The translations under genes and the position numbers were made by a program. The notes beneath the pieces were generated by a model that ran no database searches, was not told the origin of the DNA, and saw only the letters and a program-made list of their open reading frames with translations. Below are positions 26,474-36,683 of a DNA stretch of 64,000 nucleotides, one piece after another. The number at the start of each line of letters is the position of its first letter. The stretch's first letter is position 1. The stretch lies in NCBI GenBank assembly GCA_037440765.1, contig JBBITL010000022.1, forward strand, positions 1 to 64,000. The letters are read 5' to 3'. Source of the stretch: DTKY01 sp037440765 (GTDB lineage Bacteria > Acidobacteriota > Terriglobia > Bryobacterales > Bryobacteraceae).

Positions 26474-27295
26474 ATGCGTTCGCGAATAGCACTGCTGCTG
26501 GTCGTGGCCTTTCTTCTGAGTCTCTGCACCACCTTCGCCTGGCAGCGCCGCAGCCGGGGATTCCCGGGCGGGGGATTCGGCGACAACTGGGTTCCAGAGC
26601 CAGCCGACGCCAACGAAAAGACCGAGTTCGTCTACGCCCGGCTGATGTATCCGTCGGCCGGCCGGCGCGCCTTTGGCGGGTTCGGCGGACGTGGCGGAAG
26701 CTCGTGGACGACAGACTACCCCAAAAACGACCGCCAGTTCCTTCAGGGCCTGAGGCGTCTGACCAGGGTGCACGCCCGCTCCAAGGAACACGTGGTTGAT
26801 CTGGACGGTGACGACCTGTTCAACTACCCGTTCATTTACGCGGTGGAAGTCGGGCAGTGGCACCTGTCCGACGCGCAGGCCGCCAAGCTCAGGGAGTTTC
26901 TGCTGCGCGGCGGCTTCCTGATGGTGGACGATTTCCACGGCACGTTTGAATGGGAGGTCTTCATGGCCAGCATGTCGCGGGTCTTTCCCGACCGGCCCGT
27001 GGTGGAGATCGAAAACAAGGACCCCATCTTCCACGTGATCTACGACCTTGACGAGCGGTTCCAGGTGCCGGGCCTGGCCGCCCTCTACGACGGCGTGACC
27101 TACGAACGCGACGGCATCGTGCCCCGCTGGCGGGGGATCTACGACGACCAGGGACGCATCATGGTCGCCATCTGTCACAACATGGATCTGGGCGACGCCT
27201 GGGAGTGGGCTGACGACCCTGCCTACCCGGAACGTTACGCCTCGCTGGCCTACCGGATCGGAGTCAACTACGTCGTATACTCCATGACCCATTAG
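26474..27295 (+). CDS. DUF4159-family secreted protein
   Basis: The 273-residue precursor has a signal peptide (IALLLVVAFLLSLCTTFA). A Gly/Arg-rich linker precedes the DUF4159 domain: FVYARLMYPS, WTTDYPKNDRQFLQGLRRLT, HVVDLDGDDLFNYPFIYAVE, LREFLLRGGFLMVDDFHG, VFPDRPVVEIENKDPIFHVI, and NMDLGDAWEWADDPAYPERY near the end. DUF4159 has a GATase1-like fold without a visible catalytic triad and recurs in MoxR/DUF58/VWA clusters; its molecular role is unknown. It is the first gene of the operon, 24 bases before the next start. A periplasmic location is inferred. Confidence 0.82.
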   Translation: MRSRIALLLVVAFLLSLCTTFAWQRRSRGFPGGGFGDNWVPEPADANEKTEFVYARLMYPSAGRRAFGGFGGRGGSSWTTDYPKNDRQFLQGLRRLTRVHARSKEHVVDLDGDDLFNYPFIYAVEVGQWHLSDAQAAKLREFLLRGGFLMVDDFHGTFEWEVFMASMSRVFPDRPVVEIENKDPIFHVIYDLDERFQVPGLAALYDGVTYERDGIVPRWRGIYDDQGRIMVAICHNMDLGDAWEWADDPAYPERYASLAYRIGVNYVVYSMTH

Positions 27296-27319
27296 CCCGG
27301 GGGACCGGGAGCCTGTTCG

Positions 27320-29581
27320 ATGTTCGAATTCCTCTTCAAATATTCGCCGGCCGTATTCGCCAAGGGGGAGTTCGTCTTCCTGGCCCGGTGGCCGGTGTGG
27401 GTCCTGCCGGTGGCCATTGCGCTCGCCTGCGCGCTGCTCGCTTTCGTGCTGTGGCGGCGGCGCGGGCGGATGCCGGCGGGGCTGGCGGGCTGGCGTCCCG
27501 TGGCGATCTGGGCCCTTCAGTGCTGCCTGGCGGCGCTGTTGCTCACCATGCTCTGGCACCCTGCTCTGAGCGTGGCCACGTTGAAGCCGCAGCAGAACGT
27601 GGTCGCCGTGGTGGTGGACGACTCCCGGAGCATGTCGCTCTCCGAGAATGGCAAGACCCGCCTGGAGACCGCCAGGTCCACGCTCAACGGAGGACTTCTC
27701 TCGGCGCTGGAGGAGAAGTTCCAGGTGCGCCTGTACCGCTTCGGCCGGACGCTGGAACGCGTCGAGAAGGCCGACCAGGTTACGGGCGCGGCGCCAGTAA
27801 CGCGCATCAGCGACGCGTTGAAGCAGGTCGCTTCGGAGGCCGCCAGCCTGCCCGTCGGCGCCGTGGTGCTTGTGAGCGACGGGGCCGACAACAGCGGTGG
27901 AATCGACCGGGAGACCATCGCGGAGATCCGGCGCTACAGGATTCCCGTGCACACCGTGGGCATCGGCCGCCTCGCTCCGGAGAAAGACATCGAGATCACC
28001 GACGCTGTGGTGCCTCCGCGCACCCTGGCCGATTCACGCCTGAGCGCGCAGGTTACCCTGCGCCAGTTCGGCTTTCAGAACCGCAAGGTCCAGTTGAAGA
28101 TCTCCGATGGCGCGAAGCTGCTCGCCTCGCAGGAGGTCACTCTGCGAGGCAGCGGCGAGCCGCAGACCGAGTCCGTTGCGTTCGACGCCGGCATCGCCGG
28201 CGCCAGGACGCTGGCCATCGCGGTGGATAAGCTCGACGGGGAAGAGAACCAGAACAACAACTCGCTTATGAGGCTGGTCAACGTCGAGTCGTCCAAGCCG
28301 CGGGTCCTCTACTTCGAGGGCGAGCCGGGTTGGGAGCTGAAGTTCGTCCGACGCGCCGCGGAGGAAGACCGCAGCCTGGATTTCATCTCCATGGCGCGCA
28401 CGACGCAGAACAAGATCTACCGGCAGGGCGTCTCGGACGCCAAGGAATTGGAGCAGGGTTTTCCCGGAAAGGCCGAGGAGTTGTTCGCCTACGAAGGGCT
28501 GGTTCTGGTAAATGTGGAGGCCTCCTACTTCACACCAGCGCAGCAGGAACTGATCCGGCTCTTTGTAGACCGCCGCGGCGGGGGCCTGCTGTTTCTGGGC
28601 GGGCGCGCATCGCTGGCCGACGGCGGCTACGCGGCCTCGGTGCTGGCGGACCTGGTCCCGGTGGCTCTTTCCGATCGCAAGAACACTTTCCACCGGGATC
28701 CGGCCAGGGCCGTGCTGACAGCGGCGGGGCGGGACAGCCTGATCTGCCGGCTGGTGGAACCCTCCGCCCGCAACGCCGAGCGGTGGGAGAAGCTGCCGCT
28801 GATAGGCGACTATCAGGAAACCGGCGAGCCCAAGCCTGCGGCGCTGGTGCTGGCCGAGAGCGAGGTAGCCGGCCGCGCAAGGCACCCGCTGCTGGTGATT
28901 CAGAAGTACGGCCTGGGCAGGACGGCGCTGTTCGCTACCGGCTCGTCCTGGAAGTGGCGCATGTTGCAGGATCACAAGGACACCACCCACCACACCTTCT
29001 GGCGGCAGCTTCTGCGCTACCTGGTGTCCGACGCGGCGCGGCCGGTCAGCCTGACCACGCCTAGACAGGTGCTGTTCGACGAGGGCAGGTTCCGCCTGAG
29101 CGCCGAGGTGCGCGACAAGTCCTACAGCCCGATCTCGGATGCGCGGCTGGAGGCTCACGTCATGGGGCCGGAGGGCATCGCGGCAACGGTCGAGCTGACG
29201 CCGTCCCCCGCCGAGGTGGGCCTCTATGAAGGCGAGTACGACGCCGAGAAGCCAGGATCATACCTGGTGGAACTGGCAGCCACCCGCGGAAACGAACTGG
29301 TGGGGCGAGACGTGCTCACCTTCCGCCGCGAGGATGGAGTGGCCGAGAACTTCCGTACCGAACAGAACCGCGAGCTGCTGCGAAAGCTCTCCGAGGAGAC
29401 GGGCGGGCAGTACTACACGCCTGAGACCGCGTCGCGGCTGGCTGGCGATGTCGCCTACTCCGAGGCCGGAATCACGACGCGGGAAATCCGGGACCTTTGG
29501 AATATGCCGGCTGTCTTTCTGTTGTTGATCCTGGTGCGCGGATGCGAGTGGCTCCTGCGCCGGAAGTGGGGCGCGGTATGA
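27320..29581 (+). CDS. VWA and GATase1-like membrane protein
   Basis: The 753-residue protein has two N-terminal membrane helices (about residues 22-45 and 58-78). A von Willebrand A domain follows, with an intact metal site (VVVDDSRSMS, DxSxS) and VLVSDGADNSGG. Next come Ig-like segments and a glutamine-amidotransferase-like domain (RVLYFEGEPGWELKFVRRA, GLVLVNVEASYFTPAQQELI, RRGGGLLFLGGRASLAD) that lacks an obvious Cys nucleophile. A late beta region and a final membrane helix (AVFLLLILVRGCEWLL) end it. Such proteins accompany MoxR ATPases and are thought to be periplasmic scaffolds tied to the membrane. The stop overlaps the next start by ATGA. Confidence 0.82.
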   Translation: MFEFLFKYSPAVFAKGEFVFLARWPVWVLPVAIALACALLAFVLWRRRGRMPAGLAGWRPVAIWALQCCLAALLLTMLWHPALSVATLKPQQNVVAVVVDDSRSMSLSENGKTRLETARSTLNGGLLSALEEKFQVRLYRFGRTLERVEKADQVTGAAPVTRISDALKQVASEAASLPVGAVVLVSDGADNSGGIDRETIAEIRRYRIPVHTVGIGRLAPEKDIEITDAVVPPRTLADSRLSAQVTLRQFGFQNRKVQLKISDGAKLLASQEVTLRGSGEPQTESVAFDAGIAGARTLAIAVDKLDGEENQNNNSLMRLVNVESSKPRVLYFEGEPGWELKFVRRAAEEDRSLDFISMARTTQNKIYRQGVSDAKELEQGFPGKAEELFAYEGLVLVNVEASYFTPAQQELIRLFVDRRGGGLLFLGGRASLADGGYAASVLADLVPVALSDRKNTFHRDPARAVLTAAGRDSLICRLVEPSARNAERWEKLPLIGDYQETGEPKPAALVLAESEVAGRARHPLLVIQKYGLGRTALFATGSSWKWRMLQDHKDTTHHTFWRQLLRYLVSDAARPVSLTTPRQVLFDEGRFRLSAEVRDKSYSPISDARLEAHVMGPEGIAATVELTPSPAEVGLYEGEYDAEKPGSYLVELAATRGNELVGRDVLTFRREDGVAENFRTEQNRELLRKLSEETGGQYYTPETASRLAGDVAYSEAGITTREIRDLWNMPAVFLLLILVRGCEWLLRRKWGAV

Positions 29582-30501
29582 GGTTTATTCTGGCTCTGTT
29601 GTTGACGGCTCTCGGTCTTCCGGCCGCAACGCACTACATCACCGTGGCGGGTCTCGGAGGCGAGGCCGATTACGACCAACGCTTCACAGGTTGGGCGAAC
29701 ACCATCGACCAGGTGCTCAAGGGCAGCCGGACCGGCGCGAAGTCGGAGGTTCTTACCGGGGCCGGTGCGACCCGGGAGCGGTTGCGCAAGGCGCTGGAAG
29801 CGGCCATCCAAGATTGCGGTCCGAACGACGCTTTCGTCCTCATGCTGATCGGCCACGGCACGTTCGACGGCGTGAATTACAGGTTCAACATCCCCGGCCC
29901 GGACATCACCGAGGCCGAGCTTGCCTCCTACCTGAACCGCCTGCGCGCCGGGCGCCAGCTCGTAGTGGTCATGACCAGCTCGAGCGGCGGCGCGCTGGAG
30001 CGCCTCCGCAAGGAGAACCGTGTTCTGATAGTCGCCACCAAGAGCGGCACTGAGAAGAACGCCACCATATTCGCCAGGTACTGGGCCGAGGCGCTGCGGG
30101 ACCCCTCGGCCGACACCGACAAGAACGAAGCCATCACCGCGCTGGAAGCCTTCCGCTACGCCAGCCGGAAGACCGCCGGATTTTACGAATCGCAGAAACG
30201 GCTGGCCACCGAGCACTCTCTGCTTGAAGACACCGGCAAGGGGGAGGGCGTCCGCGAGCCCGTGCCTGAGGAAGGGCAGGGAAGGCTGGCTGCGGCATTC
30301 ACGCTCCTCCGCTTCGGCGCCGCGCAGGAAGCCGCCAAGGACCCGGCCAGGCAGAAACTGCTCGCGCAGAAGGAAGACCTGGAATCGCAGATCGACCTGC
30401 TGAAGTACCAGAAGGCCGCCATGCCGGCCGGCGAGTACAGTAAGCGGCTCACGGCGCTGCTGCTGGATCTGGCGCGCACACAGGAGGCCATCGACAAGTG
30501 A
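29578..30501 (+). CDS. caspase-like secreted protein, apparent Cys-to-Ser change
   Basis: The 307-residue protein starts at ATG 29578 (ATGA overlap with the previous stop) and has a signal peptide (FILALLLTALGLPA). The fold order is caspase/legumain-like: ITVAGLGGEADYDQRFTGW, a variable loop, FVLMLIGHGTFDGVNY with the HG pair at residues 93-94, and about 40 residues later VVVMTSSSGGALERL, where catalytic family members have a (D/E)ACxSG sequence. Here the Cys position is Ser134, so the protein is probably proteolytically dead or a serine variant. The C-terminal third is a charged helix (LLAQKEDLESQIDLLKYQKA), probably a coiled coil. It lies inside the MoxR/VWA operon between the VWA and TPR genes. 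Confidence 0.6.
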   Translation: MRFILALLLTALGLPAATHYITVAGLGGEADYDQRFTGWANTIDQVLKGSRTGAKSEVLTGAGATRERLRKALEAAIQDCGPNDAFVLMLIGHGTFDGVNYRFNIPGPDITEAELASYLNRLRAGRQLVVVMTSSSGGALERLRKENRVLIVATKSGTEKNATIFARYWAEALRDPSADTDKNEAITALEAFRYASRKTAGFYESQKRLATEHSLLEDTGKGEGVREPVPEEGQGRLAAAFTLLRFGAAQEAAKDPARQKLLAQKEDLESQIDLLKYQKAAMPAGEYSKRLTALLLDLARTQEAIDK

Positions 30502-32681
30502 GACTGCTCGGGAGACTGCTCGGGAGCCTGCTCCTCGTCGCGGCGCCGCTCGCGGCCCAGACGCTGGACTCCTGCCGTCAGTCCTACCGGCGCGGGCTCC
30601 TGGCGGAGGCCGACCGCTGCTACCAGGCCCTGCGGGCGTCGCCTGACCCCTACTTGCGCGCCGAGGCCAACTGGGCACTGGACCGTTACCGGGAGGCCAA
30701 CGAGGCTTTCAAGCAGGCCCTGGCCGCCCAGCCCGGGAACCCCGATTACCGTGATCGCATGGGGCGCCTGTATCTCTCCCACGAGCAGACCCAGGACGCC
30801 GTGGACCTGTTCAATGAGGCGTTGGAGCTGAAGCCAGACCACGCGGGCGCGCTCACGGGCCTGGCGCTGGCCGCCGCGGGAGGGTTCGACGCGGCCGCCA
30901 TCCGGCTTGCCGAGAAGGCCCTGGCGGCGAGCCCCAGACAGATCGAGGCCAGGGTGCTGCTGGCCACCATCGCCCTTGAGGATAACAATCCGGAGAAGGC
31001 CGCCGAGGAGGCCGACAAAGCCCTCGGCGTGGACCCTCAGTCGCTCGAAGCCCTCGCCATCAAGGCCACCATCGATCTGCTGGACGACAAGCCCGATTCG
31101 CCTCACCTGGCAACCATCCTGAAACTGAACCCCGCCTTCGGCGAGGCATATCAGACCGCCGCACGGTTCTTCGTTTTCAACCGGCGCTACGAGGAAGCCA
31201 TCGAGCTGTACCGCAAGGCTCTGAAACTCAACCCGCGGCTCTACAGGGCTCGCGCCGAGCTGGGCCTGAACCTGATGCGCCTGGGCCACGACGCGGAAGC
31301 CAGGAAACATCTGGAGGCCTGCTACAACGCGGGCAACACCTATCCTTCAGTAGGCAACCCGTTGCGGCTGCTGGACAGCTACAGGAATTTCCGCTACATC
31401 AGGCGCGGCAACTACGTCCTCAAGCTCCACGAGAAGGAAGCCGACCTGCTGGAGCCGTACGTGGAGGCCGAACTCCAGCGGGCCATGGCGACGCTCGAAA
31501 AGAAGTACCGGACACGGCTGGACCACCCGGTCCAACTCGAGCTCTACCCCGATCACGAGGATTTCGCCGTACGCATCCTGGGCATGCCGGGCATGAGTGC
31601 GCTGGGCGTGACCTTCGCCAACGTGGTCGCCATGGACAGTCCCACCGCCCGCAGGCCGGGCGAGTACCACTGGGCCAGCACCCTGTGGCACGAGTTGAGC
31701 CACGTCTACACCCTGGCCGCCACGCGCCAGCGCATGCCGCGCTGGTTCACCGAGGGAATGGCGGTCTACGAGGAGACGGCCACCTCGCCCGAGTGGGGCG
31801 ACCGCATCTCGCCGCAGGTGATTCTGGCGATCAGGGACAAGAAGCTGCTGCCCGTGGCGCAGCTTGACCGCGGCTTCGTCCATCCGACCTATCCGGAACA
31901 GGTAGTGGTGTCCTACTTCCAGGCCGGTCGGGTCTGCAAGTTCATCGAGCGCAAGTGGGGCTTCGACAAGCTGCTCGATATGACCAGGGCTTTCGGTGAA
32001 CTGAAGACGACGCCGGCGGTGATCCGCGAACAACTGGGCATGACGCCCGAGGAATTCGACAAGCAGTTTCTGGCCTGGGTGGAGGACGAGACCCGGGTCA
32101 CCGTCGAGGGTTTCGAAGGCTGGAAGAAGGGCATGCAGCGCATTCGGGAACTGGTCAACAAGGAGCAGCACGACGACATCCTGCGCGAGGCGCCGGCGGT
32201 CCGCGACCTCTACCAGGATTATGTCGAAGCCGGCAATCTCTACCAGGTGATCGCCGACGCCTGGCTCGCCAAAGGCGACCGGGAGGCGGCCGCCGCCGAG
32301 CTGGAGCTCTACGCGCGGGCGGGAGGCAAAGATCCCGCCGTGCTGAAACTGCTCGCCACGCTTCTCGAGGAGCAGGGCAGGAAGAAAGAAGCCATCCAGG
32401 CGCTGAGCCGCATCAATCACATATACCCGCTCGACGAGGAGCTGCGCCGCCGCCTCGGCGGACTGTTGCTTGAAGCGGGAGACGCCCAGGGTGCGGTGCG
32501 GGAGTTCCGCGCGCTGGTGGCTATGAAACCGCTGGATCAGGCGGCGAGCTTCTTCAACCTGGCCCGGGCTTACAACTCCGCCGGCCGGCAGGAGGAAGCC
32601 ATGGAGCAGGTCCTGCTGTCGCTGGAGGCAGCGCCGGGTTACCGGCCGGCGCAGAGGCTGTTGCTCGAATTGAGCCGGTGA
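30498..32681 (+). CDS. TPR protein with gluzincin metallopeptidase (MA) domain
   Basis: The 727-residue protein starts at GTG 30498, overlapping the previous stop (GTGA), with a signal peptide (GSLLLVAAPLAAQ). TPR repeats fill about residues 25-270 (ALAAQPGNPDYRDRMGRLYL, FNRRYEEAIELYRKALKLNP). A peptidase-MA domain follows with STLWHELSHVYTLAA (HExxH) and PRWFTEGMAVYEE, whose Glu would be the third ligand. A second TPR set closes the chain. The zinc residues are intact, so it may be an active periplasmic protease with protein-binding repeats. It is followed after 22 bases by the MoxR gene. Its substrate might be other products of this operon, which is inference. Confidence 0.82.
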   Translation: MRLLGRLLGSLLLVAAPLAAQTLDSCRQSYRRGLLAEADRCYQALRASPDPYLRAEANWALDRYREANEAFKQALAAQPGNPDYRDRMGRLYLSHEQTQDAVDLFNEALELKPDHAGALTGLALAAAGGFDAAAIRLAEKALAASPRQIEARVLLATIALEDNNPEKAAEEADKALGVDPQSLEALAIKATIDLLDDKPDSPHLATILKLNPAFGEAYQTAARFFVFNRRYEEAIELYRKALKLNPRLYRARAELGLNLMRLGHDAEARKHLEACYNAGNTYPSVGNPLRLLDSYRNFRYIRRGNYVLKLHEKEADLLEPYVEAELQRAMATLEKKYRTRLDHPVQLELYPDHEDFAVRILGMPGMSALGVTFANVVAMDSPTARRPGEYHWASTLWHELSHVYTLAATRQRMPRWFTEGMAVYEETATSPEWGDRISPQVILAIRDKKLLPVAQLDRGFVHPTYPEQVVVSYFQAGRVCKFIERKWGFDKLLDMTRAFGELKTTPAVIREQLGMTPEEFDKQFLAWVEDETRVTVEGFEGWKKGMQRIRELVNKEQHDDILREAPAVRDLYQDYVEAGNLYQVIADAWLAKGDREAAAAELELYARAGGKDPAVLKLLATLLEEQGRKKEAIQALSRINHIYPLDEELRRRLGGLLLEAGDAQGAVREFRALVAMKPLDQAASFFNLARAYNSAGRQEEAMEQVLLSLEAAPGYRPAQRLLLELSR

Positions 32682-32703
32682 GGAACGGGAACACGCAAGG
32701 AAA

Positions 32704-33738
<1,035 letters not shown>

Positions 33739-33748
33739 CGGCGGACCG

Positions 33749-33777
33749 GCACAGAACCGCGACCGTGAGGGAGCGGA
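33749..33777. repeat. REP-like dispersed repeat, copy 2
   Basis: Located between the MoxR and DUF58 genes. On the minus strand it reads TCCGCTCCCTCACGGTCGCG and continues GTTCTGTGC, matching the elements at 16661-16690 and 54227-54255 at most positions. It is transcribed within the operon and could form a short hairpin. Confidence 0.55.
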
Positions 33778-33786
33778 GAACAGAAC

Positions 33787-34674
33787 ATGTCACGGCGTTA
33801 TTTAGACCCGGAAACCCTGGCCGGCATCTCCGGCCTGGACCTGGTGGCCAAGACGGTGGTGGAGGGCTTCATCGCCGGCCTGCACCGCTCGCCCGACTTC
33901 GGGTTCAGCCAGGAGTTCGCCGAGTACCGCGCCTACAGCGAGGGCGACGACCTGCGCCACGTCGACTGGAACGTCTTCGCGCGCACCGAGCGCTGTTACC
34001 TGAAGCGCTACCGCGGCGAGACCAACACGCGGCTCACGGTGCTTATCGACGCCAGCGCCTCCATGGGCTACGGCTCGCACCGGGTCAACAAGCTGGAGTA
34101 CGCCCGTTACCTGGCGGCATCGCTGTTCTACATGGCCCACCGGCAGCGGGACGCGGCCGGCATTATCGTGTTCGACGACCAGGTGCGCAACCACCTGGCG
34201 CCTTCTTCCCGCCACGGCCAGTTGCTGCGCCTGCTGTACGCGCTGGAGCGCATAGAACTGGGAGTGCGCACGGACTTCCGGAAGCCCTTCCTGCACTTCC
34301 AGCAGTTCCTGTTCCGTCCTGGAATAGTGGCCGCCATCTCGGACTTCTACCAGGACCCCGAGCTGGTGATCAAGACCATCGAGCCGCTGCGGTTCCGCGG
34401 CAACGAGCTGGTCCTGTTCCACCTGCTCGACCCGCAGGAAATCGCGCCTGGGTTCAAGCGGCCTGTCCTGCTGGTGGACATGGAGGATGAGCAGGCCATG
34501 GACGTCTCTCCCGAGTACGCGCAGACCGAGTACCGCGCCCGGATCGACGGCCATATCGAAAACCTGCGCGCTAGCGCCAAGCGCGCCGGCATGGACTACT
34601 TTTTGCTCGACACCAGCCGCCCGCTGGATGAGGCCTTGCGGGAGTACCTGGTGGTCCGGCGGGGGAGGATGTAG
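33787..34674 (+). CDS. DUF58 protein, MoxR partner
   Basis: The 295-residue protein carries the DUF58 signature GFSQEFAEYRAYSEGDDLRH followed by VDWNVFARTERCYLKRY, and a VWA-like fold with TVLIDASASMGYG (DxSxS metal site). It also has AAGIIVFDDQ and VAAISDFYQDPE. There is no membrane helix, so it should be cytoplasmic like MoxR. DUF58 proteins are regular neighbours and probable substrates or adaptors of MoxR ATPases. Only two bases separate its stop from the next start. The repeat element upstream leaves a weak ribosome site. Confidence 0.9.
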   Translation: MSRRYLDPETLAGISGLDLVAKTVVEGFIAGLHRSPDFGFSQEFAEYRAYSEGDDLRHVDWNVFARTERCYLKRYRGETNTRLTVLIDASASMGYGSHRVNKLEYARYLAASLFYMAHRQRDAAGIIVFDDQVRNHLAPSSRHGQLLRLLYALERIELGVRTDFRKPFLHFQQFLFRPGIVAAISDFYQDPELVIKTIEPLRFRGNELVLFHLLDPQEIAPGFKRPVLLVDMEDEQAMDVSPEYAQTEYRARIDGHIENLRASAKRAGMDYFLLDTSRPLDEALREYLVVRRGRM

Positions 34675-34676
34675 GC

Positions 34677-36683
34677 ATGGGGCTGTTCTCACCATGGTTT
34701 CTGGCCGGACTTGCAGCGGTGGGACTGCCGGTCTACTTCCACCTCCTCAGGAAGCACAAGAGCCCCCCGCTGCCCTTCAGCTCTCTGATGTTCTTCGAGC
34801 CGCGCACGCAGAGTTCCATACAGCACCGCCGCCTGCAATACATACTTCTGTTCACCCTGCGGACCCTGCTGCTGGTTCTGCTGGTCCTGGCCTTTGCCGG
34901 CCCCTTCATCATGGGTGGCCCGGCGGCGGCGGGCGGCGGGCGGCGGTTGGTGGTGGTCGCCATCGACAACTCCTTCAGCATGCGCCAGGGCGGCCGGCTG
35001 GAACAGGCCCGCCAGCAGGCCCTCCAGGTGCTGGCCGGGCTGCGGCCCGAAGACCGCGCCCAGGTGCTCGCCTTCTCGCGCCAGGTGAGCGTCATGTCCG
35101 AGCCTTCGGGCGACCAGGCCGTCCTTCGTGGCGCTGTCAGCGCCATCGAGCCCACCGATTCGCGCAGTTCGTACGGCGACCTGGTGCGCGCCCTGAGGAG
35201 CGTGGTCCAGTCCGCGCAGGTTCCCGTCGAGGTCCACCTGTTCAGCGATCTCCAGAAGACCTCGATGCCGGCCGGTTTCGCCGAACTGGCGCTGCCCGCC
35301 GGCGCGAGCCTGAAGCTGCACCCGGTGGGGGAAGCGAACATGCCCAACTGGGCCGTGGAGGCAGTCACGGCTCCGGCCAGGGTTGACGGCAAGGGCGGGG
35401 CCAGGGTCCAGGCCGTCATCGCCGGCCTCGGCCCGGAGGCCGCCACCATGCGCGCGTCGCTGGTTGTCAACGGGCGCGTGATCGAGTCGAAGAGCGCGGA
35501 GACGCCGGCCGCCGGAAGGACCACGGTGGAGTTCGCGCCTTTCGATGCGCCGCACGGCGCCAGCCGCTGCCAGGTGCAAATCGAATCCTTGGACGCCTTT
35601 CCCGCCGACGACCGGTTCCTGTTCGCGGTGGAGCGCGCCGACCCGGCCCGCGTGCTGTTCGTGCATGAGAGCCGCGACACGCGTTCTCCCACCTATTTCC
35701 GGGCCGCTCTGGAGGCTGCCGGCCAGGCTTCCTTCGCGCTGGATGCGCGGACGGCGTTCGACCTCGGCGGAGTGGACCCGGCCTCCTACGCCTTCGTGGT
35801 TCTCTCCAATGTGACCAGCGTTCCAGGCCCCTTTGAGGAGGCCCTGAAGAAACGGGTGCAGGCGGGCGGCGCCCTGCTGATCGCGCTGGGACCGGCCGCC
35901 GCCGTGCGCGGGCGAATCCCGGTTCTGGAGACCTCCATCGTCGAATCCCGCTACGCCGCCCGGCAGGGCGACCGCTTCCAGATGGTGGACTGGCTTGACA
36001 CCGCTCATCCCTCCATCCACCGGGCCAACCGCTGGGAAGGCGTGAGGTTCTATCAGGTGTTCAGCGTGAAGGCCGACAACCTGCGCGTGCTGGCCCGGTT
36101 GGCGGACCAGACGCCCGTCCTGCTGGAGAGGCAGGAGGGCGAGGGCCGCGTTCTGCTGTTCACCTCCACGCTCGACAACATCGCCAACGACTTCCCGTTG
36201 CATCCGGCCTTTGTCCCCTTCGTCGAGCAGACGGCGCGCTACCTGAGCGGCCTGGATGAAGGCCGGAGCAGCATGACGGTGGATTCCTACTTCGAGCTGC
36301 GCCGGACGAGCGGCGAAGGCGCCGCGGCCGACGTGCTGGACCCGCGAGGCGGGCGGGTGCTGGACCTGTCTGGCACGGCCAAGGCGCTGGGCTTCACGCT
36401 GGCCGAGGAAGGCTTCTACGAGGTCCGCCGCGCCGGCGGGCGGCGGGAGTTGGTGGCCGCCAACGCCGACCGCCGCGAATCCAACTTCGAGACCATCCCG
36501 AAGGACACCCTGGCGCTGTGGCAGAATACGGGCGAGGGGTCCGCGGGGGCGCAAGGCGCGCCGGCCGGCGAGTCAAGGCCGAGCCCGCTGTGGTGGTACG
36601 TGCTGTTTGTCGCGTTTGTGCTGGCCCTGGCCGAGTCCGTGGTGGCGGCGGGGCATCTCTCCCTCAAGAAGGAGGCAGCATGA
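34677..36683 (+). CDS. BatA-like VWA membrane protein
   Basis: The 668-residue protein has the BatA-type N-terminus: a first membrane helix (FSPWFLAGLAAVGLPVYFHL), LLRKHKSPPLPFSSLMFF, and a second helix (ILLFTLRTLLLVLLVLAFAG). A VWA domain with VVAIDNSFSM (DxSxS) spans about residues 95-230. A CARDB/Ig-like part and a GATase1-like segment (YAFVVLSNVTSVPGPFEEAL) follow, and a last helix near residue 640 (LWWYVLFVAFVLALAESVV). The ribosome site GGGGGAGG precedes ATG 34677. It probably sits in the inner membrane with its VWA facing the periplasm, and its stop overlaps the next start (ATGA). Confidence 0.85.
   Translation: MGLFSPWFLAGLAAVGLPVYFHLLRKHKSPPLPFSSLMFFEPRTQSSIQHRRLQYILLFTLRTLLLVLLVLAFAGPFIMGGPAAAGGGRRLVVVAIDNSFSMRQGGRLEQARQQALQVLAGLRPEDRAQVLAFSRQVSVMSEPSGDQAVLRGAVSAIEPTDSRSSYGDLVRALRSVVQSAQVPVEVHLFSDLQKTSMPAGFAELALPAGASLKLHPVGEANMPNWAVEAVTAPARVDGKGGARVQAVIAGLGPEAATMRASLVVNGRVIESKSAETPAAGRTTVEFAPFDAPHGASRCQVQIESLDAFPADDRFLFAVERADPARVLFVHESRDTRSPTYFRAALEAAGQASFALDARTAFDLGGVDPASYAFVVLSNVTSVPGPFEEALKKRVQAGGALLIALGPAAAVRGRIPVLETSIVESRYAARQGDRFQMVDWLDTAHPSIHRANRWEGVRFYQVFSVKADNLRVLARLADQTPVLLERQEGEGRVLLFTSTLDNIANDFPLHPAFVPFVEQTARYLSGLDEGRSSMTVDSYFELRRTSGEGAAADVLDPRGGRVLDLSGTAKALGFTLAEEGFYEVRRAGGRRELVAANADRRESNFETIPKDTLALWQNTGEGSAGAQGAPAGESRPSPLWWYVLFVAFVLALAESVVAAGHLSLKKEAA

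Noticed and set aside
26450..27952. 500-codon minus-strand ORF
   Set aside because: Opposite to the DUF4159 and VWA genes, both of which have clear domains and ribosome sites.
34689..36554. 621-codon minus-strand ORF
   Set aside because: Shadow of the BatA-like VWA gene; no domain resemblance.
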